Counted from the first letter of the stretch, positions 12,977-24,545 are shown. The stretch: 64,000 nt of DNA from Alentia gelatinosa (GCA_950022655.1 OX465580.1:4325122-4389121), one strand, 5' to 3'. Numbers and translations are program-made. Notes: generated from the letters alone by a model not told the origin.

Positions 12977-14290
12977 TATTTGTATTCAAAGTCTCAGCTT
13001 TCTAATAATGTTTTGTTTATAAAAATCGACCGGTTTTTCTGACACATTGTTTGAGTTAAAAAAAACCTGCTGCTCTTGTCAATTTGATTCACCAACGGCA
13101 TCCCAGGGGGTGTCGCCCTCCAGGAGAGGTGAGAGCGACCGTGGACGATGTGTGTCAAACCCACGAAAAATTATAAAACCCAAATGGACGATACCTCATG
13201 GGACATCGGCTACAACTATCCTTTCCCACCATACATTCAATAATTAAACCAGAAACCTCGGACTTTATACTCTCGTTGGCGTAGAAAATAAAACGGGCCC
13301 GTGGGGGCCGTTGAATAATAATTCTACGATAAGAAGGTATCGTACAAGTCTTGTTATTGCAAAAACGTAGCATAAAACAATATATCTTCGGTGAACGAGC
13401 CTTTGATGATAGGAGAACCTTAAAGGTCGTAGGTGGTATAGCATAAAGATCGTTCATTTTGAAAATGTCGTTCATTTGTCGTCCCGTAATAGTCCAGTCA
13501 AAATAAGGTTTGCCCGGCCACAAAAAGCAATCGATTTCATCTCGGAATGCCCTATGTAATGCCAGAATGAAAATCTAAATTAATCCAAGTGGTGGAAGTA
13601 GGTAAAATTAGCATAAATCCAATGTGGCTGCCTCAATCTATGAAATTCTCTATCTTTGGTTTGAATGATGGTACAGACATGATTTGAAATGCTAAATATA
13701 TGTTTTCTAGGCTATGCATAACCGTGGCATACAGTGACACCATATCATAATGGTGTTTGAGATGGGACTGGTTGCATAAATCAATCGTAATATTCTGTAT
13801 CATGCCAGCAAACATTTGAATTGGCGCTTTGAGTGCAACCGGGACGCTGATTGGTTAATTTGTGTTATGTTTTTAGAGACGTAATGTCATGGTCTGCCGC
13901 ATAACACTTGCCTATGTTATGCCTATCGCAGTTCTTTTTTATTAGGGGTAGGATAAACACATTTCTCCTAATTGACTTGATCCCCAAAAAATAAGAGGAT
14001 TTGAATTGTTCTACCAAGTATCTTATTTGCATTATATGATTTAATTCCACAGAGATCAGCCTGATTCATTGTACCCATATTAATTATACTTATTTATGAT
14101 ACTCGGAGCTACCCCATGCACCGAGTTCCACGTGGACTTTGTCTATTATCTTAGCCTGGAATAAACGTCCAGAGGCTTAACATTAGGAACTCGTTCTGAA
14201 CAGGCGTGCGAGTACAGTAACTCGTTCTCAATGGGTGATAAAGAGATAAATATTTCCGGGCTAAGATGAAATCAGAAACATATTCCTGCT
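11471..14290. other. No gene recognised; (TA)n microsatellite
   Basis: A (TA)n tract covers about 12918-12970. A 122-codon minus-strand open stretch at 13155-13523 is not repetitive but matches no family I know. The rest shows no structure I can name. Confidence 0.4.
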
Positions 14291-14586
14291 TTTTATCTCA
14301 CCCCAGATATTTTTTCTCCATAGACTTACCATTGGGAACTCGTATCCAATGCCCATGAGATATTTAGGAAAAATATCCAATGGGGGATTATGTCACAAAT
14401 ATTCGCCCATTAGTCAATGTGAAGGGTGAGGTAAATTCAGAAACCTATTCAAGTTTAAGGTCAGAGCTCGATCCCATCTCATTTGAATCGCTACATGATT
14501 CACGCGGCTTCGCCTTGTGAATTACTACGCGATTCAAACTCGATGGGATACAAGCTCTGACCCTAAACTTTCACGGGTTTCCTCTA
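14291..14586 (+). repeat. Foldback element, copy A
   Basis: This 296-bp segment opens with TTTTATCTCACCCC and carries a long hairpin at 14440-14581. The arms, each about 65 bp, run from GAAACC to GGGTTTC around a loop near GCGGCTTCGCC. An inverted copy of the same length is at 39868-40163. The TTATCTCACCCC end also recurs at 35149, 36221 (as GGGGTGAGATAA) and 40150. It appears to be a non-autonomous DNA element; no TSD was assigned. Confidence 0.8.
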
Positions 14587-15599
14587 TAGTCTATATCGTG
14601 CTCTAATAAAGAAACCCCAGGTGTGATGAAAAGTAGCCGGAAATCGTATATTTCATCCAATATAAATACAGACAGTGATTGTTCCTTAAGTTTCATAGTG
14701 TGATATACCTGTCGGCCATGTTTATTCAGCGATGTACATGTTCAAAAGAATGTTTGTTAGCTTCTCAACAGAGAAGGGAAAAGGAGCAAGACTGTTGGTG
14801 ACAGCCTAAAGTATGAATGTGATGGCCCTGGCGAGGGAGAGACTGTTCCTGAGAACACAGATATCGCCTTTTTTTTAAATTTTTAAATTTTTTATTCAGG
14901 TTCATCAACAGTTACATTCGCCAACATGTAGGCGTTCTTCCATGTAGCCTAGGGAAAAAGAAAAGAAAAAAGGAGTATGGAAATACAGTTTGAACTTTCA
15001 GCAACCCGCATTTTGCTAGGTAGCTTTGTTTTAACCCTTATTACAATAAAAACACATTTCAATACAACATATATACAAGTATTATATATAACATAGCAAG
15101 TTATGCAAAAAAGGTTGTGGGATGGTATAAATTATATTAACTTATAATTTTAGGGTTTTCCGAACGCCCCGGCAAGCACAGTGCACGCTTTTCTGAGTTT
15201 GTGCACATAAGTCTCCCATTTCTTCAAATAACTTGAGCAGAGAGCCAAGTCAACAACCACAAAAGAAGATATCAGTTACATTTTGACTCAGGGATTCCAA
15301 CGGTTGGTGTCTTAACAAACAGAACTTACATTTAGCTGCTTAATTCTTTCTGCACAATAACGTCAGAGTCGAAAACGGCGGGCGATAATACGGCAAACGC
15401 CCTAGGAGCGGGAGCAACAAGCATAGATGGGTCATAATGCTATATATAGATTCCCTGGGGGCGTTCGTAAAGTGACAAAAACAGTTCAGCTCTGAGAAGC
15501 ACAATCACAGCCAAAAGCAGCATACATTCTGGTACAGACGATAATACAGGGAATGATATCAGCCGGCTATATTCTACCATAGTTGTGACTTTAAACGTC

Positions 15600-15760
15600 A
15601 AATAATTTTTTTTTTTTTTTTTTTTAAATTTTTTTTTATAAATTTTAAAAAAATTTTTTTTTTTTAAATTTATAAAATTTTTTTTTAAAAATTGTTTTTT
15701 TTTTTTTCTTTCTTTTTAATTTTTTTTTTTTTTCTCTCTTTTTCTCTTTTCTTAAGAAAA
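15600..15760. repeat. T-rich low-complexity tract
   Basis: About 160 bp of nearly pure T with short A interruptions lies just upstream of the LINE ORF1. It could be the A-rich tail of a minus-strand retrotransposed copy inserted next to the LINE, or an expanded simple repeat. Confidence 0.7.
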
Positions 15761-15860
15761 ATGGCTACCTTGCGTAACTGAAATTAAGCACTGACCAATC
15801 CGATAACATCTGCCCATTGGGAAACCTTGGCTAGAGACACGGAATTAATGAGAAGAACAT

Positions 15861-17363
15861 ATGGGGAGATCACAGCAAAAATCCTCAAAGAAGCATCAAC
15901 ATAGTGAACACAGAATAAACAAAGGAGGACAAGAGCTCAGTCAGCTGAATCCCAGTATCAATATGGCAGATGAAAGTGAATCGGAGGGAGACTTTCCAGT
16001 TCTGCGATCTTCCCAGACATCGTTATGTGTGGATAATCTAGAGCTACGTAAGGGTAAGGACACAAAGAAAAAAGGGAAAAAACTGACTCTGACTGAGATC
16101 GTGACAAGCCTATTGTCAGATGTGGATGCCATCAAGGAAAGGCTCGTCCAGGAGGAGTCAGAACGTCAGAGCATGACAGGAAAAATTACTATTCTAGAAA
16201 GTCACATTTTGACACTGCAAGAAGAGAACAATGAGCTAAAAAACACTCTAAACGATGTTCAGGCGGCAATGAGTTTTGCTACTACAGATGTTGTAGAACT
16301 CAGTGATAAAGACAAGGCACAGAAGGAAGACAGCTGGGCATACATACAGGGCCTTGAGAAAGATCTAGAACAACTAGAAAATACGGTGAAAGGATTCCAA
16401 ACAACAAGTAAGGATCTAGAAGTGATAAGGAATGAAATGAGAAAGAAGAACCTTCTGGTTAGTGGTGTGGAAGAGAGACAGGGAGAAGACATCAGAAAAA
16501 TTGCCCATGAAATTATCACAGCAACAGGATCAAAGTTGCCGCCACAGGAACTAGACATCGTGAGGCGTGTAGGCTTGAAGAAGAATGGTCGGCATCGTGA
16601 CATTGTAATATCCTTTGTTCATCAGGCAGCCAGGAATCTGGTTCTGAGGAGTAAGAGAACTCTCAGAAAAGATCCAAGGGCAAAGAACATTTGGATTTCT
16701 GAGGATGTAACTCCACAAACTAAAGAAACAAAAGCAGATCTGCGGCAGATGGCGGACAAGGCAGCAGAACAAAAGGTTAACACTAGATTAGTGAGCAACG
16801 GAGAGAAGATCGTAGTTGGAAATATTCTTTATGGTCAGGAGAATCTTCATAACCTTCCACAGAAAATAGGATTGGAAGCAGCATATACACACGAAGATGA
16901 CAGAGGCACCTACTTCCAGGGTAAGCACACTTCCCTATCCAACTTCAAGAACTGTAAGCTTGTTGTTGAGGGGGAACAGTTCAACTGTGTAGAGCAGGCT
17001 TATGCAACTAGGAAAGCGAATGACAATGGGAGTAAACACCTTGTCCCACTTATAAAAAATTCCACTGACCCCTTTGTGATAAAGGGAATTTCAGGCTCAA
17101 TTACGGTCGATGAGGCATGGCTGAGAAAGGAGGAGGAGGTCATGAAAGAGTTAGTTGAAGTGAAGTTTCAACAAAATGACCACCTTAGACAGAAGTTGCT
17201 CAATACAAGTCCTAAGACAATATACGAGGCTACAAACGATAAGAAATGGAGTGCTGGTATCTCACTCAGGGAAGCCAGAAAAGGTGCCAAAGTCATAGGA
17301 CAGAACAGACTTGGACTGATATTAATGCAGGTAAGGACGGAACTGATGCCTGACAATGCCTGA
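15861..17363 (+). CDS. LINE ORF1 protein with C-terminal NADAR (YbiA-like) domain, intact
   Basis: This is an unbroken 500-codon frame. Residues 1-75 are polar and basic. About 76-195 is heptad-rich coiled coil (ILESHILTLQEENNELKNTL). About 196-290 is the RRM-like core typical of LINE ORF1 (KKNLLVSGVEERQGEDIRKI, IVRRVG, then DIVISF). About 290-330 is the C-terminal domain. About 345-495 is a NADAR domain: SLSNF (358-362), NCVEQAYATRKA with Glu378, KFQQNDHLRQKLLNTSPK, IYEATNDKKW with Trp463, and the closing IGQNRLGLILMQVRTEL. LINE ORF1 proteins usually stop after the C-terminal domain, so the added enzyme-like fold is unusual. The putative active-site Glu and Trp are kept. The L1/Tx1-like ORF2 lies 2 kb downstream on the same strand with foreign sequence between them, so membership of one element is likely but not proven. 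ORF1 proteins bind element RNA as trimers. Confidence 0.9.
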   Translation: MGRSQQKSSKKHQHSEHRINKGGQELSQLNPSINMADESESEGDFPVLRSSQTSLCVDNLELRKGKDTKKKGKKLTLTEIVTSLLSDVDAIKERLVQEESERQSMTGKITILESHILTLQEENNELKNTLNDVQAAMSFATTDVVELSDKDKAQKEDSWAYIQGLEKDLEQLENTVKGFQTTSKDLEVIRNEMRKKNLLVSGVEERQGEDIRKIAHEIITATGSKLPPQELDIVRRVGLKKNGRHRDIVISFVHQAARNLVLRSKRTLRKDPRAKNIWISEDVTPQTKETKADLRQMADKAAEQKVNTRLVSNGEKIVVGNILYGQENLHNLPQKIGLEAAYTHEDDRGTYFQGKHTSLSNFKNCKLVVEGEQFNCVEQAYATRKANDNGSKHLVPLIKNSTDPFVIKGISGSITVDEAWLRKEEEVMKELVEVKFQQNDHLRQKLLNTSPKTIYEATNDKKWSAGISLREARKGAKVIGQNRLGLILMQVRTELMPDNA

Positions 17364-17617
17364 ATGATAGGCTCTACACAGTTCCACTCATGGCTTGTGG
17401 GTGGCAAGCGGGGTCAATCAAATCAAAGGTACCAGCTCGATTACTATACATCTAGCAAGAGCAGACAGGAACAGTTGGTTATTTGCATTTCCTATTTGAA
17501 CACTTTACCAGCAGTACCGCCAGGAGACCCGCAAAACAAACATAAATGGGATAAATGATGTCACAGCTAAGATGGAGATCAGCGGAAGGTAGAATGGAAG
17601 ATTGTTTCGCACAGGTT

Positions 17618-18010
17618 TTTTTTTTTTTTTTAATATATTTTTTTTATATTTTTTTAAAAAAATTTTAAATTTTTTATAAATTTATTTATTTTTTTATTTA
17701 TTTATTTTTTAATTACACCGGTCTTCCACCGATCATTATACACATGTTCTCACAACAGACAGAAGTGTTATGAATATAAAGGATGAGATGAGATTACCGA
17801 TACAATACCAATCATCAACAATCAGTGAACTTAGTCATGACACTCATCTCCAATCATACACCGAGAAAATCCTTTTAACCTCATTTTTAAAGTTGTCCTA
17901 GCTCTAGTATCTAGGTTAGTTAGGTTTTTTGATTGTTTAAACATTATATTAAGAATTTGGATATTTCTACGAGCATCTAAAAAATCATTGCATTCAGCTG
18001 CGTCATCTCA
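17618..18010 (-). mobile_element. Minus-strand LINE 3' fragment with T-rich end
   Basis: A T-rich block at 17618-17712 (an A-rich tail on the minus strand) is followed by minus-strand coding remnants near 17990-17850. They read NDFLDARRNIQILNIMF and then RARTTLKMRLKGF, which resemble the last part of a CR1/L2-type reverse transcriptase. It appears to be a 5'-truncated LINE insertion between ORF1 and ORF2 of the plus-strand LINE. Confidence 0.5.
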
Positions 18011-19411
18011 ATCTCGAGGGGAAGACTCAGTACCTAATAGAAACTATCAACTAAATTAAGGAACAGTGGGCAGTCATTTGTGGTGACACTGACTTGGCCT
18101 TAGGCCTTATAGTTGGTCTGGACAATGTAAGCTGTACCAGGAAGCGCTGAGACGAAACATGCACAGAACAAGACATAACTGCCAAAGCAGGTATATTGCT
18201 GAATCAGCGGATTATGAGGGTTAACGTGGACAGCTCCTTGCGGACTATCGGTGAGCCAGAACTGTCCAGAGAAGGAAGAACAACAGAGTCAAGAACTTTT
18301 ACACCCCAATAACAAAATGCTCTAGTACTGGGGTACTGTAATAGAGGAGTTCTATGAAAAACTATCTATCTAGATCAGGTAACATAGTTAGTTGGCTGGA
18401 TGGTTGGTTGGTCAGCATTGGTATGTAAGTTAGGATGATTGCCACGCTTGTAAGCCTCACAGTTGAGGGTTTGTGTTAGAGGTCGGATTGCTTAGGTTAT
18501 GTATGTGGAAGTGGTGTAAGTGGTCATGCTCCCATTGGTTAAAGGAATAAACATGTAAAAATTGGAAGAAGAATAGGGGTCACACATTGTGTACTTGCAA
18601 GATAGGTTCTCATGCCCAGCTGGGACTTTTTGGGGGGCGAGTTTTGCTTCTGGTTTTGTAGAGGAATTATCTCATGTTGCCGTTGCTGTTAATGCCTTTT
18701 TTTGTATTGGAAATAGTGTGTTGGATTACGTAGATACATACAGAAAATGTGCGTTTTCAAGCCCTAGATAGGTTTATACTTTGCACCATGTCTGCAGATA
18801 TATGTGTATGCTTACGTGGACAGCATAGATTGAGAAGTTGTAGGTTAAGAGGTTAAGGTCTGTCCAATAAAACTGACAGTTAACAGTGTGCAAATTATGT
18901 GCAACAAGGGAGATAGTTTTTTTTTTTTTTTGTTTTTTTTTTTAAATTTCGACTCCCCCCTTGAGTCTTGATTGGTTGTTTAACTTACCATGGAGAGTGT
19001 AAACCTTGCCCTCCAAGGTTATTTAACTGCGATGGGGTCGGTCGATGCCCTCTCACCATACTGAAGGAATCTGTTTGGAATGTTTTGGGAAGGAAATAGT
19101 GTTCCTTTCACGGATGTGTTTTTCTGTGGGTTTCTTAATCAAGGGTCACGGATTGGTCTAAGCTAGTTACGTAAGGAGTTATATGTTTGCATATCAGGAG
19201 TATACATGTTAAAGTCAGATACTGGGTTGCAGAGTCAGAGACCTGCAAGGATTATGTGTAATACATGTTTATGTGTTCTGTGTTTTTTGGGGGATTTTAT
19301 GTATACCACTTCCAATTCCACTGATATTTCTGAACAGACTTGTCTTTATGCCAAACTGTTGTTGGCATTTGAGGTGATCACAAACTGGACTAGTTCATAT
19401 GTTATGGTGAT
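18011..19411. other. Region between LINE ORF1 and ORF2, unassigned
   Basis: About 1.4 kb with no domain I recognise. A T-rich run at 18917-18944 may mark another minus-strand insertion. Inter-ORF spacers in LINEs are usually far shorter, so most of this is probably inserted DNA. Confidence 0.4.
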
Positions 19412-20246
19412 TTGCGGCTAGGGTCATGCAATGCAAACGGGTTGGGTGACAGAGTCAAGAGGAAGGCATTGTATTCCAGGTGGAGGGAGCTATATGACAT
19501 TACTCTAGTACAAGAAACCCATAGCGGTCCTTCTAGTGCCCACATATGGAGAAGTGAATGGGGAGGACACATCATATTTTGCTATGGAACCACTAACTCC
19601 AGAGGGGTGGCCATTTACTTTAGAAAGAATTTAGACTTTACAATCAGTGAAACAGTTATGGATCCAGAAGGCAGGTTCATTATTGTTAGATTGACAATAG
19701 AATCAGATGAGTTGCTCTTGGTGAATGTGTATGCTCCAACACAGAATTATGAGAATGATCAGATTGAAAATCTATCCAGGATTTTCGGCAGGCTGCTGAT
19801 GTTTGTAGACTTTCCAATATTGATAGGTGGGGACCTTAACCTCCCACTAGACCCGAAATTAGACAGGAGGAATACCAATACACCATTCAAAAACCTAAGA
19901 TATCAGTCTAAACTCTTATTGTAATTCTTCGTTAGACCTGAGTTGGGTTGTGGCCCCTCTGGTCTTTGGAAAAAATTGATTTGTGATATTTCTGCCTCGT
20001 CTACTGCATATATCAGTCTAAACTCTTCTCTGTAATTGAGGCTCTGGAACTGACAGACATCTGGAGAGAGCGTAACCAGAAAAGCCGTAGGTTTACATTC
20101 CACAGGAAGGATCAGGGTTCTAGAATTGATTACTGGTTGGTCTCTAATACGATTAAGAATAGAATTAGAAAGTGTGAGATAGAGTTGGCCTTCCTCTCAG
20201 ACCACTGCTCTATATATTTCAAGGGAAAAGAAAACTCAAGAATGTA
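19412..20246 (+). pseudogene. LINE ORF2, endonuclease domain (L1/Tx1-like)
   Basis: Residues read as an APE-type endonuclease: LGSCNANGLGD, LVQETHSG (catalytic Glu), RGVAIYF, VNVYAPTQN, LIGGDLNLPLD (Asp and Asn), then after a break RIDYWLVS and LAFLSDHCSIYF (the SDH motif). The frame is interrupted at 19918 by about 110 bp lying between two copies of ATATCAGTCTAAACTCTT (19900-19917 and 20010-20027). A further shift near 20225-20290 separates this part from the RT. No ATG is visible at the N-terminus: the frame opens after a TAG at 19391, so the native start seems lost or lies in another frame. Confidence 0.85.
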
Positions 20247-20281
20247 AGGAAAAGGTTGATCTGGAAAAGAGACTTAAGAAA

Positions 20282-23104
20282 TTGGTCACAGAGCAGGATG
20301 GGAACACAGCTTTAGGGAGCTCTGAGGAAGGGGTAGAAGAGATTCAAGTAATCAAGAAGGAGTTAGAGTTCTTAGCCAGGAAGAAGGCAATTGCCACTAT
20401 TTTTAGATCTAGGGCAAAATGGCTAGGCCTAGGTGAGCAGCCAACCAGCTATTTCCTAAACCTTGAAAAGAAGAATTATAATAACAAGCTATTGACACAG
20501 GTCTTAAATAGAGAAGGTGTTATGGTAGCAAAACCTGAGAAGGTTAGGGAAGTTCTGTTTACATTCTACAAGGACTTATACTCTATAAAGGAGACAGAAA
20601 TTGGGACGGAAGATTCTGAAAAGGAATTTGCCAGGGTTTTGGAAACTCATGTCAAACAAAACCTACCTTCACTAGATGTCTTTGAAAGGGAGCTTATTGA
20701 TAAGTCTATAACCAAAGCAGAGCTATTGCAGTCACTAAATGAGCTCAATCTGAAAAAAACGCCAGGCTCAGATGGCCTGACCGTGGAGTTTTATCGGTGT
20801 TTCTGGGAAAGTCTCTCGGACCCTCTATATAACTCAATAATGTACTCACTCCATACTGGCGAATTGTCTACTGAACAGAAAAGGGGAGCAATCACACTAA
20901 TGCCAAAAGATAAGGGAGCTAAAGAAGACTTGAATAATTGGCTACCAATCACCCTTCTCAATACGGATTATAAGATACTGACAAAGCTTATGGCTATTAG
21001 GCTAAGACCAATACTGTATAAAATAATTAACAACGACCAGACTGCCTATGTGCGGAATAGGTACATCGGCACTAACTTGAGAAAAATAGATGATGTCTTA
21101 ACACTGGAAAACTTGGATATGGACGAGGGAGGTATAGCCTCACTTGACTTTAGGAAGGCTTTTGACTCTGTCACCTGGCCCGCGAAAACTAAATCTCTGC
21201 AGCTTTTCGGGTTTGGTGAAGAATTCATTGGATGGGTCAAAACCATATATAATATGCAGGAATGCTGTGTACTGAATAATGGGTATACTACAAGGTATTT
21301 TCACCCCCAGAGAGGGGCAAGGCAGGGTTGCTGTGTCTCACCATATCTGTTCATTATAACCACAGAGATTTTGGCGACCATAATAAGAAGCGAAAAGGAA
21401 ATAGAAGGGGTGGTGACTGAGTGGGGTGGTATTAAGTTGTGTATGTTTGCAGATGATATTACTGTCTTTCTCAAAAACCAAAGGTCAATGGACAAGCTCC
21501 TCTCTGTTATTCAAATGTTTACCACCTTTTCAGGGTTGTCTTTGAATGTAGACAAATCAAAGGTTTTAACATTCAACCCACAGCATAAGGGCAGAATTAA
21601 GTGTAAATTCAAAGAGGTTGATAAGATTAGGATACTGGGTGTGGTGTTTGCAAGGAATATGACGGAGGAACAGTCTGTGGCATGGAATTTTATGGAGAGA
21701 CTGGAAAGGTGTAGGACTATTGTGGGGGCTTGGATCAAAAGATCCTTGTCCTTAAAAGGGAAAATCTGTATTGTCAATTCCTTGCTTATTCCTGTTCTTC
21801 TGTTTCCTTGTTCAAGCATCCACACTCCACCTAAAGTTCCGAAAATGTTTAAGGACATAGTTACATCGTTCATATGGAATGGTAGAACATCAAAGATTGC
21901 ATATAATACATTGATATTAGATATCCAAGATGGTGGTTTAAAACTTCTAGGCTTAAGTTTGATGATAGAAGTGGCAATGACACAATGGGTTAAATGATTA
22001 ATCAATCAAGAAGGTCGCAATTGGACGTTCCTACTCAAAAGGGAGCTTAAGCTAGATACATCCTTCTTCATTTTTTTTCTACAGAAGAATAAAAAAGCTA
22101 AACTGGATATGAAAAATAGGTTTCACAAGCAACTGCTTATGAGTTGGGACTGTCAATATAATATACAACCCAGAGAAGACTCACAATTTGTAAATGAATC
22201 CATATGGAATAACATGTTTATACCCATTAGACTGTCCAAACCTGTCAAAGCTCATATGCAGATGGCGGGGATATGGCAAGTGCGACATTTCTTTAAAAAG
22301 GGAGAAATGTTGACATATGTAGAGATGAATGAAAAATATGGTACTCAGTTGACTTTTCTTGATGTTCTGGGTCTCAGGGCATCCATTCCCTGGCTGAGGT
22401 TGTTAGAACCAGAGGAAAAAGATCTGGAAGGTGGGAAAAAATTGATCTATCAAATTCCAGGAAAAGGACCTGTGGATATTATGAGGTTAACCAGTAGAAG
22501 AATTTATATGATTGTAAGGGACAGGATAGCTAGAATCCCGAGCTGTATGGGTAGGTGGAAAAAGGTTTTTCAAGATTTCGAAATCAACTCCAAGGAGTGG
22601 GAGACTATATATCGAATACCATTTTCCTCTTCTAGGGACACAAGATTGCAATCGTTACAGTACCGGGTTTTAAATGGTACTATTACATGCAATAAATATT
22701 TAGCCCAGAGAAAGGTTGTTGATTCCCCAGAATGTAACTATTGTACAAAAAGGGATGACTTAATGCACTTCTTGGTAGAATGTCCAGAGACAAAGTTTTT
22801 CTGGGAAGCCATAACAAGATGGCTGAAAAATGTCCTTAGTGACAACTTCTTAAAGATTACTAAAAAAGAGGTTATATTTGGAAGATATGGTGTTGCCTCC
22901 TCAACCAGGATGGTCAATTATGTAATTTTACAAGCTAAATCCTTTGTGCATCGGCAGAAATTATTTTATGCAAATGATTTAGATATTATGGCTTTCATGG
23001 TGGAACTGAAGAGGAAATTAGAGACAGAGAAATATGTATATATGAAGGAAGGTCGCATGCATAAATTTAAGTATTTAGCTCAACTGTGGGAAACAATCCA
23101 ATAG
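20282..23104 (+). pseudogene. LINE ORF2, reverse transcriptase and C-terminal region (L1/Tx1-like)
   Basis: One frame of 941 codons, interrupted only by a TGA at 21995-21997. Order of motifs: FLNLEKKNYNNK linker, KTPGSDGLTVEFY, SLDFRKAFDSV (motif A), GARQGCCVSPYLF (motif B), FADD at 21446-21457 (motif C), LSLNVDKSKVL. After the TGA comes the long C-terminal region, with a CCHC-like zinc knuckle at 22733-22783 (Cys-X2-Cys, His, Cys). The style (CCVSPYLF, FADDITVFL, long C-terminus with CCHC) fits the L1 group, Tx1-like. Enzymatically this domain would copy element RNA at the nick made by the endonuclease. Confidence 0.9.
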
Positions 23105-23473
23105 GGGGGAGTGTGGACCTTTGGGGGGTGGGCAGTACTAACTGCAAATACTGTTTTTAGGTGTCTGTCATATTGTCTTGTTGTGTTTTGTCCTGTATGA
23201 AAATTTAAAAAAATCAAAAAAAATCGGGAGAAGAAATAATATTCCATGGGTGAGATGTGACACATGTATTTCGAAAAACTGTAGAAACAGGGTAGATTAT
23301 TTTTCCAGTGCATGACAACCCTATAACATTTTAAAATGTATCTGTTTCTTTATGGCTGCTAGAACAGTTGTGTGTATATATCCTGTACAATTCACATTGA
23401 AACATGATTTTCATGACTAGTTGACAATAAAACATTCTCCACAATAAACAAAAAAAAAAACAAAAAAAAAAAA
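23105..23473 (+). mobile_element. 3' UTR and A-rich tail of plus-strand LINE
   Basis: This follows the ORF2 stop. It contains AATAAAACATTCTCC and ACAATAAAC just before two A runs (about 23449-23473), consistent with a polyadenylated LINE end. Confidence 0.75.
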
Positions 23474-24130
23474 CTTATAATTTTATTAAATATAGACAGC
23501 ACCTGTTTTAGAAGGAGAGAGGTATGATGTTATTTTACGAGAAGAACTTCCAGCGTCATATGACTGCATGTACTTTACGTTTATATATCGTAATTTATGT
23601 TACTTAGTTTCTTGATATGATTTTTAAAAGTGTCTGTATTTTCTATTAGTTGAATCTCTCTAGGGAGTTGGTTCCATCTACCCAGACGTTCCTGTACCCA
23701 TCTAAACCAGGTAATGTCGCTTCTTGTCTATTCCAAAGAATAGTTCGCCAACCTTTTTTTTTTTGGAATGAGCAGTTTATTTCCATTCACATTCATTGAT
23801 TACGATCATAGATCGACGCAATCTCAAGTCTTTACAATGGACCATATCTTTATCTTTAACTGTGGTTCATTGCCCTCATTTTCTTTTTGGTATATGGAGG
23901 AATAAATATTCGAACTTTCTAAGAAACCTAAATAACCTCTATTCTGAGGCTGCCTCCCTTAGTTCATTACTCATAGCACACATGCTCATAAGTATAAAGT
24001 AATGTTCCAATCCATAGCTGATAGACGTAGGTCAGTCAAGTAGTCCTATTACATTCATAACAGTATGAAGTAAAGTCAGATGTAATCAAGATGGTAAAAA
24101 AAAAAAGAGAGAAAGCTTATGGCTATCATC
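23474..24130. other. No gene recognised
   Basis: Nothing identifiable. A short stretch near 23660-23710 has words reminiscent of the minus-strand end of a LINE RT (CTAGGGAGTTGGTTCCATCT), which is weak. Confidence 0.3.
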
Positions 24131-24545
24131 GTAACAAAAAAATTGACATGAAAAATGAAATACATAGACAATAATCGATGGTTTTGTGGACAGGCGGCCC
24201 TAAACCACGAGAGGTTGACGCGTAGTAATACACGAGCGCTAGCGAGTGTATTATGAGGTCATCCGCGAGTGGTTTACAGAGCCGCCTGTCCACAAAACCA
24301 TTGTTTGTTGCATTTATTATCCATCTTTTCGAATAAATTAAACTCAGTAATTGCCATATTAACGGGTAAAACGATAGGAACTATTTCTATAGCAAAAGGG
24401 ACTATTTTTCCCGTATACCATGGTTTTGAGGCCGTATACCACAGGTTTGAATCCGTATACCACAGTTATGGTATCTGACAGGTTTTATACAATGGATCGT
24501 GGTTTACTGAGTCTCCATACATTTTAAATGGGGGCTTTGTATACC
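24130..24545 (+). repeat. Dispersed repeat with foldback, copy 1
   Basis: A hairpin at 24179-24302 runs from GGTTTTGTGGACAGGCGGCC to its inverse, around GAGCGCTAGCG. It is followed by about 240 bp (GTTTGTTGCATTTATTATCC, GTATACCATGGTTTTGAGG) shared with the copy at 38265-38650. Part of the right arm has diverged (ATTATGAGGTCATCC here against ATTACTACGCGTCAA there). Confidence 0.8.

Noticed and set aside
13155..13523. 122-codon minus-strand open frame
   Set aside because: No domain recognised; length is possible by chance in 64 kb.
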